In this document: piece after piece, positions 1 to 5,727 of the stretch
Layout: every line of letters starts with the position of its first letter
Numbering within the stretch: position 1 is the first letter of the stretch
NCBI GenBank assembly: GCA_030836705.1
Contig: JAUPLZ010000155.1
Coordinates: 1 to 6,864, forward strand
Reading direction: 5' to 3'
Source: Campylobacterota bacterium
GTDB lineage: Bacteria; Campylobacterota; Campylobacteria; Campylobacterales; SZUA-545
Length of the DNA: 6,864 bases
Program-made: the position numbers and the translations under genes
Notes under the pieces: model-generated
Seen by the model: only the letters and a program-made list of their open reading frames with translations
Databases searched by the model: none
Told to the model about the DNA's origin: nothing

Positions 1-333
1 CACGATAATGAAAAAATTACTAAATTAAAACAATTTTTAGAAGCAGAATCTCATACAAGCATTGATGTCTCATTGGTTCTTGCTTCAAATACAAAATATG
101 AAGATTTGCGAGAGATATACAAAAAATTTTCAATCTTAGGGGTTGATACAATAATTGCTACAAAAATAGACGAAACTAACGGCTTTGGCAATATTTTTTC
201 ACTAGTCTATGAAAACAAAAAGCCAATTAGCTATTTTTCAACAGGGCAAGAGGTTCCCGATGATCTTGTTGCCGCTAGTGCCGATTTTTTTGTTGATTGC
301 ATGCTAAATGGCTTTAAGAAAGTCCAATCATGA
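1..333 (+). CDS. flhF: Flagellar biosynthesis protein FlhF, C-terminal fragment (cut by window start)
   Basis: This is the last 110 codons of FlhF, the SRP-family GTPase that marks the cell pole where a flagellum is assembled. The reading frame is open from base 1 (the first codon, CAC, is not a start), so the gene continues upstream of the window. The TTG at 73 is internal, not the true start. Two landmarks of the SRP GTPase fold are visible. One is the guanine-specificity motif TKID (nt 160-171), followed by ETNGFGN. The other is the closing-loop stretch STGQEVPDDL (about codons 80-89), typical of FlhF, FtsY and Ffh. The N-terminal B domain and the P-loop are outside the window. The stop codon overlaps the flhG start as ATGA, which suggests translational coupling to its regulatory partner. 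The assignment is firm from motifs plus the following flhG. Confidence 0.93.
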   Translation, partial: HDNEKITKLKQFLEAESHTSIDVSLVLASNTKYEDLREIYKKFSILGVDTIIATKIDETNGFGNIFSLVYENKKPISYFSTGQEVPDDLVAASADFFVDCMLNGFKKVQS

Positions 334-1196
334 AAAATCAAGCCCATAAACTATCTCAAATAGTAAAAAACGACAAACCGTCGTCAAAAATAAAATTTAT
401 AGCAGTTACAAGCGGAAAAGGCGGAGTAGGCAAAAGCACAATAAGCGCGAATTTGGCATATACTCTTTCAACCATGGGATATAAAGTCGGTCTTTTTGAC
501 GCGGACATGGGGCTTGCTAATCTTGATGTGATTTTGAATGTTAGGACAAATAAAAACATTTTGCATCTTCTAAAAGGCGAAGCGGACTTAAAGGATATAA
601 TCATAGAGATAACCGATAGTCTTATTCTAGTACCCGGTGATAGCGGCGATGATATCTTTAAATACGGTGATTCGTTTATACTTGATAAGTTTTATACACA
701 AATTGAATCTCTTGATTATCTTGATTATATGATTATTGACACAGGGGCTGGAATAGGACCTAATGTGCAAACTTTTATTGATGCTTGTGATTTTGTAGCT
801 GTAGTAACTACCGCAGAGCCTGCCGCCATAACCGATGCATATGCAATGATAAAAATATTAAGCGATAAAAAAGAGGCTGTTTTTATGATTTTAAATCAGG
901 TAAAAAACAAAAAAGAGGCAGAAAATCTTTTTGATAAATTTTTGCAAGTTGCTAAAAAAAACATACAAAACTATCAAACAATAGAGATGCTCGGGTTTGT
1001 AAATAAGGATACCACTATCGAAAAATGCGTAAGAACAAGATCTCTTTTTGCACAAAAATTCCCAAGCATATCACCGTCAGAACAACTGCGAAATGTTGCT
1101 ACCACTCTTATTGAGAAAATGGAACACAAAGTGCTTTCTAAGAAGGAGCAATCTGGTTTTGGAAACTTCTTTAAAAAGATTCTGAAACAGTTTTAA
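330..1196 (+). CDS. flhG: FlhG (FleN/YlxH), MinD-like ATPase controlling flagellar number
   Basis: This is a 288-residue ParA/MinD-family ATPase that, in the known family, antagonises FlhF and limits flagellar number. A deviant Walker A motif, GKGGVGKST, lies at residues 29-37 with the signature lysine K30 and P-loop lysine K35. The switch I region is FDADMGLANLD (56-66, with D59) and the switch II region is IIDTGAGI (135-142, with D137). Residues 3-8, NQAHKL, resemble the family's N-terminal DQAxxLR motif, which stimulates the FlhF GTPase. The C-terminus, GFGNFFKKILKQF, is a short amphipathic helix rich in Phe and Lys, as expected for the membrane-targeting sequence of MinD-like proteins. 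The ATG at 330 overlaps the flhF stop, and an AAGAAAG stretch about 7 nt upstream is a weak ribosome binding site. The length and all motifs look intact. Confidence 0.95.
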   Translation: MKNQAHKLSQIVKNDKPSSKIKFIAVTSGKGGVGKSTISANLAYTLSTMGYKVGLFDADMGLANLDVILNVRTNKNILHLLKGEADLKDIIIEITDSLILVPGDSGDDIFKYGDSFILDKFYTQIESLDYLDYMIIDTGAGIGPNVQTFIDACDFVAVVTTAEPAAITDAYAMIKILSDKKEAVFMILNQVKNKKEAENLFDKFLQVAKKNIQNYQTIEMLGFVNKDTTIEKCVRTRSLFAQKFPSISPSEQLRNVATTLIEKMEHKVLSKKEQSGFGNFFKKILKQF

Positions 1197-1208
1197 AGAG
1201 AGGGCCCG

Positions 1209-1559
1209 ATGAGACCTGAGAATTTCATTTATTTTTTAACTGTTTGCGGTTTTTTTATCGGACTCTTTTTTTCCGTTTTTTCTCAAGAAGAGCCGGATAT
1301 GATATTCTGGTCGTCTATTATTATCTCCGGTGCGTTTTATATTATAGGGCTTGCTAGTTCTTCATTTTTTATAAAATATTTTGACGCAAAGCACGGTTAT
1401 AATATAAGAAAAGAAAGCAAAGAGGAGTATCTTGATAAGATTATTCTACTACTTGAAAAAAGAGAGAGATATATTCAAGATTCCCATAATTTTATAGAAA
1501 ATCTCGAAAGAGAGTTTTTGAATAAAAAAGATGAAAGGTTGACAGTTGACAATGCATAA
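1209..1559 (+). CDS. Conserved two-helix membrane protein of unknown function between flhG and fliA
   Basis: The 116-residue protein has no function I can name. Two hydrophobic segments are visible at about residues 6-25 (FIYFLTVCGFFIGLFFSVF) and 33-56 (rich in I, S, F, G). They form a hairpin with a short acidic loop, QEEPDM. A charged C-terminal half (about 60-116) follows, rich in E, K, R and L with heptad-like spacing (EYLDKIILLLEKRERYI), so a cytoplasmic coiled coil is likely. The start is supported by the purine-rich AGAGAGGG at 1197-1204, 4 nt before the ATG. Twelve nt separate it from flhG, and its end overlaps the fliA start. As I recall, Campylobacter jejuni carries a small membrane protein, Cj0062c, in the same slot, so this is likely a conserved member of the cluster. 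A role in flagellar placement or sigma-28 control is inference only. Confidence 0.85.
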   Translation: MRPENFIYFLTVCGFFIGLFFSVFSQEEPDMIFWSSIIISGAFYIIGLASSSFFIKYFDAKHGYNIRKESKEEYLDKIILLLEKRERYIQDSHNFIENLEREFLNKKDERLTVDNA

Positions 1560-2247
1560 CTCTTTCAACCCATACGAAAAATTTAAAAAAACAGAGCAAG
1601 ACACATTGGCAGTACAGTATATGCCAGCCGTAAAAGCGATGGCATACAGACTAAAAGAGAGATTGCCGTCGAGCATAGATGTTTCAGAGCTTATTTCAAT
1701 AGGTGCAGAAGAGATTATAAAGCTTTCAAGACGATATAATGAAGAGCTTAACGATTCGTTTTGGGGCTATGCAAAAAAACGAGTATACGGCTCCATGCTT
1801 GATTATCTAAGAAGTCTTGATGTAGTAAGCAGATCAGATAGAAAAATACTAAAAGATATTGAACGGGTAATACTTGAATTTATAGGCGAACATGATGAAG
1901 AACCTAGCGATGAGTATTTAGCACAAACACTAAACGAAGATATAGAAAAAATAAAAAAAGCAAGATACTCAACTGAAGTATATTCGCTAATGCCGCTTGA
2001 TGAGCAAATACAAGCCTTTGATCAACAAAGTACACATAGCTCTATAGAGCAAGATGAATTAATGGGGATTATCCAAGATATTTTGCATAAAATGAGCGAA
2101 AGAGAACAGCTTATAATCCAGCTTTATTATTTTGAGGAATTAAATTTAAAAGAAATAAGTGAGATTTTAGATATTACCGAATCACGAATATCGCAAATCA
2201 TAAAAACAATAATCAAAAAAATCAGAGAAAGAGCTATAAATGGCTGA
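1552..2247 (+). CDS. fliA: Flagellar sigma factor FliA (sigma-28)
   Basis: This is an alternative sigma factor that directs RNA polymerase to late flagellar promoters, such as those of flagellin genes. With the ATG at 1552 it has 231 residues, normal for FliA. Region 2 is about residues 15-85, with conserved stretches AYRLKERLPSSIDVSELISIGAEE and SFWGYAKKRVYGSMLDYLRSLD. Region 3 covers the middle (about 95-160). Region 4 is about 175-228, with MSEREQLIIQLYYFEEL, a helix-turn-helix LKEISEILDITESRISQII and a basic end. The start is ambiguous. TTG at 1546 lies in the same frame, 7 nt after GAAAGG (1533-1538), while ATG at 1552 lies 13 nt after it. I prefer the ATG because the resulting N-terminus, MHNSFNPYEKF, looks like Campylobacter FliA. 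An in-frame TGA at 1540 rules out anything earlier. It overlaps the upstream gene by 8 nt and fliM by 8 nt. The anti-sigma factor FlgM is not in this window. Confidence 0.95.
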   Translation: MHNSFNPYEKFKKTEQDTLAVQYMPAVKAMAYRLKERLPSSIDVSELISIGAEEIIKLSRRYNEELNDSFWGYAKKRVYGSMLDYLRSLDVVSRSDRKILKDIERVILEFIGEHDEEPSDEYLAQTLNEDIEKIKKARYSTEVYSLMPLDEQIQAFDQQSTHSSIEQDELMGIIQDILHKMSEREQLIIQLYYFEELNLKEISEILDITESRISQIIKTIIKKIRERAING

Positions 2248-3304
2248 TATTCTAAGTCAAGAAGAGATTGATGCCCTCTTAGAGATTGTAGATGACGAAG
2301 AGGCTACCGGCACGCAAGAACATGCTGCTGCCGAAGAGCGCACAGATCATCAGCAAGTTACTCTTTATGACTTTAAAAGACCAAATAGGGTTTCAAAAGA
2401 ACAATTAAGAGCGCTAAGAAGCGTACATGATAAAATGGTTCGTACCCTATCCTCTCAAATATCTTCTGTTATGCGCTCTATTGTGGAGATTCAGCTTCAC
2501 TCGGTAGACCAAATGACATACGGCGAATTTTTAATGTCGCTACCAAGTCCGACAAGTTTTAATGTTTTTTCAATGAAACCGCTTGATGGAAGTGGAGTTC
2601 TTGAGATAAATCCATCCATTGCGTTTCCAATGATTGACAGACTCTTAGGCGGCAAAGGCGAGAGCTATGATGTTTCAAGAGAGTTTACCGATATCGAACT
2701 TACTCTTTTGGATTCTATTTTAAGAGTAATTATGCAAAATGCAAAAGAAGCATGGAATACCGTAACCGACCTTTATCCGGCAATTGAGGCTAGAGAATCA
2801 AGCCCGAATGTTATACAAATAGTTGCACAAAATGAAATTGTCGTAATGGTGGTTATGGAGATAATAGTCGGTCACACAAGCGGAATGATGAATATATGCT
2901 ATCCGGTAATCGCATTGGAGCCTATCTTGCCAAAGTTAGCAAGCAGAGATATTATGTTAAGCGAAACAAGCTCCAAAAAATCAAGAAATAAAGAGTTAAG
3001 AACACTACTCGGTGGTGCAAAAGTAAGCGTCGATGCGATGTTAGGCGATGCAAATTTGTCACTGCAAGAACTGCTTGAGTTAGAAGTTGGCGATACTATT
3101 ATTTTAAACAGACCGGCAAATGATAGTGTAATATTATGCGTAGACGGCAGAGATAAATATATAGCGGATTTAGGACTAAACAGATTTAGAAAAACTGTTA
3201 AAATAAATAGCTTGCTTACAACAGAGCATGATGCTGTTAAAAATACACTATTTAAACTCGAAGAATCAAGAAGACAAAAACTACAATCGTTTAAAGGGGA
3301 GTAG
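2240..3304 (+). CDS. fliM: Flagellar motor switch protein FliM
   Basis: FliM is the C-ring protein that binds phosphorylated CheY and passes the signal to FliG and FliN/FliY to switch rotor direction. The N-terminus carries LSQEEIDALL (residues 5-14), the conserved CheY-P binding motif. A charged linker follows to about residue 40. The CheC-like middle domain is about 45-240 and includes FKRPNRVSKEQLRALRSVHD, a GGKGE stretch, and a segment typical of the FliG-contact region around SGMMNICYPVIALEPIL. The C-terminal SpoA domain is about 255-328 (VSVDAMLGDANLSLQELLELEVGD...). The 354-residue length is normal for the family. The first bases, ATGGCTGA, overlap the fliA end by 8 nt, and only a weak purine-rich ribosome binding site lies upstream, so translational coupling to fliA is likely. 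Confidence 0.96.
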   Translation: MADILSQEEIDALLEIVDDEEATGTQEHAAAEERTDHQQVTLYDFKRPNRVSKEQLRALRSVHDKMVRTLSSQISSVMRSIVEIQLHSVDQMTYGEFLMSLPSPTSFNVFSMKPLDGSGVLEINPSIAFPMIDRLLGGKGESYDVSREFTDIELTLLDSILRVIMQNAKEAWNTVTDLYPAIEARESSPNVIQIVAQNEIVVMVVMEIIVGHTSGMMNICYPVIALEPILPKLASRDIMLSETSSKKSRNKELRTLLGGAKVSVDAMLGDANLSLQELLELEVGDTIILNRPANDSVILCVDGRDKYIADLGLNRFRKTVKINSLLTTEHDAVKNTLFKLEESRRQKLQSFKGE

Positions 3305-3307
3305 AAG

Positions 3308-4183
3308 TTGGATAATTTTATTAATATATTAAAAGATTCTATAATAAGCACTATAGGCGGGCTTCTTGGCATGCCTCCTGATGTGCAATTAAAGGATAAA
3401 GAAGAACTACAAGAACACTCGACAATAATCCCCCCAGCGGCAATTGTGGATATAGAAGTAGGCGGCGATGTAAGCGGAAAGATACAAGCCATTATCCCCC
3501 CAACTGTAGCAACCGCACTAAGCGATATGATGATGGGTGGAGAGGGCGAGCAAAAAGAAGAGATGGAAGATGATGATCTTGATGCCACAAAAGAGATAAT
3601 ATCAAATATTTTTGGTTCAATAGCCTCAACACTCGCTGCTCAAAAAGAGTTGCCGAAGATGAGCTTTTCGATAAGCAACATCTCTTTTAAAGGTCCGGAT
3701 TCGACAATATATCTTGGAGATTTCAAAACTCTTGTAGTCTATGGCTTTTCCATAGGCGAACTTAGTAATACTATTATGTTTGCTATCAATGCCAATGTTA
3801 TAAATGCTCTTTTAGGAAAATCGGCAAAAAATACATCATCGGCACAACCAAGCAAAACAGCTCCATCAAGCGCGCCCGCAAAAGAACACTCAAGCGCGCC
3901 TTCTCATACAAGGGAAGAGATGCGAAATATAGACCTGCTATTAGATGTAAGACTCATGATAAGAGTAAGAATAGGTACAAAAAAAATGCTCTTAAGAGAT
4001 GTTATTAATATGGATATCGGCTCTATAATAGAATTAAATCAGCTTGCCAATGAACCGCTTGACATATTAGTAGATAATAAAAAAATAGCAGAGGGCGAAG
4101 TGGTTATTGTTGATGGGAACTTTGGTGTACAAATCACTACAATAGGATCAAAAAAAGACCGTTTAGAGCAGCTTAAAAGCTAA
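3308..4183 (+). CDS. fliY: Flagellar motor switch protein FliY (CheC-like plus SpoA domains)
   Basis: This 291-residue protein is a FliN-type C-ring component with an added N-terminal CheC/FliM-like domain (about residues 30-170). A flexible linker rich in Ser, Ala and Pro follows (about 172-203). The C-terminal SpoA domain is about 205-282 (IDLLLDVRLMIRVRIGTKKMLLRDVINMDIGSIIEL, the classic FliN signature). The start is TTG at 3308, with a strong GGGGAG at 3296-3301, 6 nt upstream. It begins 3 nt after the fliM stop. In known relatives FliY builds the C-ring, and in Bacillus it also dephosphorylates CheY-P. Two differences from the Bacillus type are visible. There is no EIDALL-like CheY-binding motif at the N-terminus. 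The phosphatase-like helix reads D92, E96, N100, one residue longer than the CheC spacing of E-x2-N. A structural role is therefore better supported than phosphatase activity. Confidence 0.93.
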   Translation: MDNFINILKDSIISTIGGLLGMPPDVQLKDKEELQEHSTIIPPAAIVDIEVGGDVSGKIQAIIPPTVATALSDMMMGGEGEQKEEMEDDDLDATKEIISNIFGSIASTLAAQKELPKMSFSISNISFKGPDSTIYLGDFKTLVVYGFSIGELSNTIMFAINANVINALLGKSAKNTSSAQPSKTAPSSAPAKEHSSAPSHTREEMRNIDLLLDVRLMIRVRIGTKKMLLRDVINMDIGSIIELNQLANEPLDILVDNKKIAEGEVVIVDGNFGVQITTIGSKKDRLEQLKS

Positions 4184-4220
4184 AATAAGCGGTTTAATAA
4201 TGGATTAAGCGAGATTCTCG

Positions 4221-4226
4221 TATGAT
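4221..4226 (+). promoter_or_regulatory. Candidate -10 element upstream of the small lipoprotein gene
   Basis: TATGAT in the 78-nt spacer between fliY and the lipoprotein gene resembles a sigma-70 -10 box and would place a transcript start about 30 nt before the coding start. No convincing -35 box lies 16-18 nt upstream (the sequence there is ATGGAT). Weak -35 boxes are common in Campylobacterota, so this is possible but unproven. I see no sigma-54 (GG-N10-GC) or good sigma-28 site here. Read-through from the flagellar operon is an alternative. Confidence 0.3.
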
Positions 4227-4251
4227 TCCGCCGAAACATTAAGACAAATAT

Positions 4252-4256
4252 GGAGG
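4252..4256 (+). promoter_or_regulatory. Strong ribosome binding site that decides the lipoprotein start
   Basis: GGAGG (followed by AA) sits 5 nt before the ATG at 4262. It overlaps another in-frame ATG at 4250, so the upstream ATG cannot be the one served by this site. It is the strongest Shine-Dalgarno sequence in the window, which suggests high-level translation of the small lipoprotein. Confidence 0.8.
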
Positions 4257-4261
4257 AAACA

Positions 4262-4468
4262 ATGTTTAAGGGCGTATTATTAGCTACAATTCTAGCTATC
4301 GGATTTATCGGATGTGGTTCTAACTCAAAGACTGAGACAAAAACAGAAGTAAAAACTGAGACTCCAGCACCTGCTGCTGAAGCTGCTGCACCTGCTGCTG
4401 AAGCTAATGCTACTGAAGCTGCACCTGCTGCTGAAACTGCTGCACCTGCTGCTAACGCTGCAAAGTAA
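4262..4468 (+). CDS. Small Ala/Pro/Glu-rich lipoprotein, function unknown
   Basis: This 68-residue predicted lipoprotein has a short signal sequence (MFKGVLLATILAIGFIG, one lysine then a hydrophobic core) ending in a lipobox-like FIGC. Cys18 would be the lipidated residue. The mature part is only about 51 residues and low-complexity. A T/E/K-rich stretch (SKTETKTEVKTET) is followed by a tail of alternating Ala, Pro and Glu built from APAAE-like units. There is no folded domain to recognise. The start at 4262 is chosen because GGAGG lies 5 nt upstream; an ATG at 4250 would add MEET and bury that site. The gene follows fliY by 78 nt and faces the rlmI-type gene tail to tail, so a link to motility is not shown. 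An envelope-anchored spacer or surface protein is a guess. It could also be a lineage-specific, rapidly varying protein. Confidence 0.75.
   Translation: MFKGVLLATILAIGFIGCGSNSKTETKTEVKTETPAPAAEAAAPAAEANATEAAPAAETAAPAANAAK
4367..4456 (+). repeat. Imperfect short repeats encoding APAAE units
   Basis: The 15-nt unit GCACCTGCTGCTGAA occurs exactly at 4367-4381, 4388-4402 and 4421-4435. A fourth, degenerate copy lies at about 4442-4456, where GAA is replaced by AAC. Short spacers rich in GCT codons separate the units. All copies lie in the lipoprotein frame, and indels in multiples of three would keep it open. Such arrays are prone to slippage, so copy number may vary between strains. Confidence 0.85.
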
Positions 4469-4471
4469 GTT

Positions 4472-4496
4472 TTAAACGGGTTTTTAACCCGTTTAA
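4472..4496. terminator. Perfect 11-bp hairpin between convergent genes, probable transcription terminator
   Basis: TTAAACGGGTT (4472-4482) pairs perfectly with AACCCGTTTAA (4486-4496) around a TTT loop. It starts 4 nt after the lipoprotein stop, and the convergent methyltransferase gene ends 56 nt further on. Only short T-stretches follow on either strand, so it is a weaker than classical intrinsic terminator. Its position suggests it ends transcription from one or both sides. Confidence 0.65.
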
Positions 4497-4551
4497 CAAA
4501 TCCTCGACAATTTTTTAAACACTTTTTTTAAACAACACCCAATTTTCTGAT

Positions 4552-5727
4552 TTATTCTACTCTTATAACAATTCCGCTTAAATAGTTTGAATTTGGTATA
4601 TTTAAAATATACGGATGATCACTATCGGCTCTTAAAATCTCCAAAATTTCAATAAATTTTCCGCTTTGTTTGGAAGAGTCAAGCGCAATATCCAAAAGCT
4701 CATTAATGCCAATATGGTGCGAGCAAGAAAATATCGCCACAATTCCACCCTCTTTTGCTAGAGAAACACCGCTGCTTAGCAAAAATCTCATTCCTTTTAT
4801 AGCGCCTCTTACATCTCTTTTTGTTTTTGCAAAAGGCGGCGGATCCAAAACAACCATATCGTATTGATTTTGAGTGGAAACTTCATTTGTCAAAAAATCA
4901 AAGGCATCCATTTTTGTAACTTGAGCTTTAAATCCATTGAGCTCTATATTTGCATTCACTTGAGTTATTGCATTTGGTGAAATATCTACAAAATGCACGC
5001 TTGCGCCGTTTTTTAACCCATAAAGCCCAAATCCACCGGCATTGCAAAAAACATCCAAAACTTTGTCGTTCTTTTTAATATAATTTGAAACTATCTCTCT
5101 ATTTTTCCTCTGATCAAGATAAAAACCGGTTTTTTGCCCATCGATAAGACTCATAGAAAACTTTATATCATTTTCAAAAATCTCAATATTTTCCAAAACA
5201 TCGCCGTAAACAACACAGTTTTTGGTCTCTAAGCCTTCTATTTTTCTAACCTTGCCGTCTGACTTGTCATAGATTGCTTTTGGATTTAGATGTTTTATTA
5301 AAAGAGCTATGATTGTCTCTCTAAAACACTCCATTCCAAAACTGTTTATTTGAATACCCAAATATCCATTGTAGTTATCCACAATCAGTCCCGGCAAATA
5401 ATCCGCCTCGGAGTGAATAACTCTATATGCGTTGCTTTTTGATTTAATGCTTTCTCTTTTTTTTATTGCATTTATAACTCTTTTTTCAAAAAAAATATCA
5501 TTTATATCTTCTTCTTTAAAAGTTAATATTCTAATAGTAATTTCGCTATTAAAATTAAAATACCCAATTCCTAAAAAAACACCGTTTTGGTCTTGAACTC
5601 TTACAAGCTCGCCGCTTTTTATGTGTAAAACATCATTGACTATTTCGTTTTTATAAACCCAAGTAAAAAGCTTTGACAGTTTCTCCTGCGACTCTTTTTT
5701 GACTACAACTTTTTTAAAATTACTCAT
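4552..5727 (-). CDS. rlmI: RlmI-family 23S rRNA (cytosine-5) methyltransferase
   Basis: This 391-residue class I SAM-dependent methyltransferase aligns by eye along its whole length with E. coli RlmI (about 396 aa), which makes m5C1962 in 23S rRNA. The N-terminal PUA domain is about residues 1-75. The central domain contains YRVIHSEADYLPGLIVD and AIYDKSDGKVRKIEG. The C-terminal Rossmann methyltransferase domain begins near DGQKTGFYLDQRKNR. SAM-binding motif I is VLDVFCNAGGFGLYGL, motif IV is DPPPFAKTK, and motif VI is FSCSHHI with the predicted catalytic Cys335 (codon 4723-4725). The end motif DHPYILNIPNSNYLSG also matches. The ATG overlaps the acs stop as ATGA, with no clear separate ribosome binding site, so it is probably translated by coupling to acs. 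The family assignment is firm. The exact target base is inferred from homology, and other RlmI-like or YwbD-like specificities remain possible. Confidence 0.9.
   Translation of the reverse strand: MSNFKKVVVKKESQEKLSKLFTWVYKNEIVNDVLHIKSGELVRVQDQNGVFLGIGYFNFNSEITIRILTFKEEDINDIFFEKRVINAIKKRESIKSKSNAYRVIHSEADYLPGLIVDNYNGYLGIQINSFGMECFRETIIALLIKHLNPKAIYDKSDGKVRKIEGLETKNCVVYGDVLENIEIFENDIKFSMSLIDGQKTGFYLDQRKNREIVSNYIKKNDKVLDVFCNAGGFGLYGLKNGASVHFVDISPNAITQVNANIELNGFKAQVTKMDAFDFLTNEVSTQNQYDMVVLDPPPFAKTKRDVRGAIKGMRFLLSSGVSLAKEGGIVAIFSCSHHIGINELLDIALDSSKQSGKFIEILEILRADSDHPYILNIPNSNYLSGIVIRVE

Noticed and set aside
356..604. Minus-strand open frame of 82 codons inside flhG
   Set aside because: Lies antisense to the conserved Walker A and switch I coding region, with no recognisable domain.
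1539..1575. Internal sigma-70 promoter for fliA from the TTGACA boxes
   Set aside because: No acceptable -10 box lies 16-18 nt downstream of either copy; the sequence there is coding (TTTCAA, CCCATA).
1449..1676. Minus-strand open frame of 75 codons spanning the membrane protein and fliA
   Set aside because: Overlaps two supported genes on the other strand and has no motif of its own.
2899..3588. Long minus-strand open frame (229 codons) across the fliM-fliY junction
   Set aside because: Its product is a Ser-rich low-complexity sequence with no recognisable motif, antisense to two clear flagellar genes. It is a codon-bias shadow.
4230..4237. GCCGAAAC as a sigma-28 -10 element before the lipoprotein
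   Set aside because: No TAAA-type -35 at the required spacing and the -10 is imperfect, so it was not called.
4250..4261. Lipoprotein start at the ATG at 4250
   Set aside because: This ATG overlaps the GGAGG site serving the ATG at 4262, and it would add acidic residues before the signal sequence.
4670..4867. Plus-strand open frame inside the rlmI-type gene
   Set aside because: Antisense to the catalytic motifs IV and VI of the methyltransferase; a shadow.
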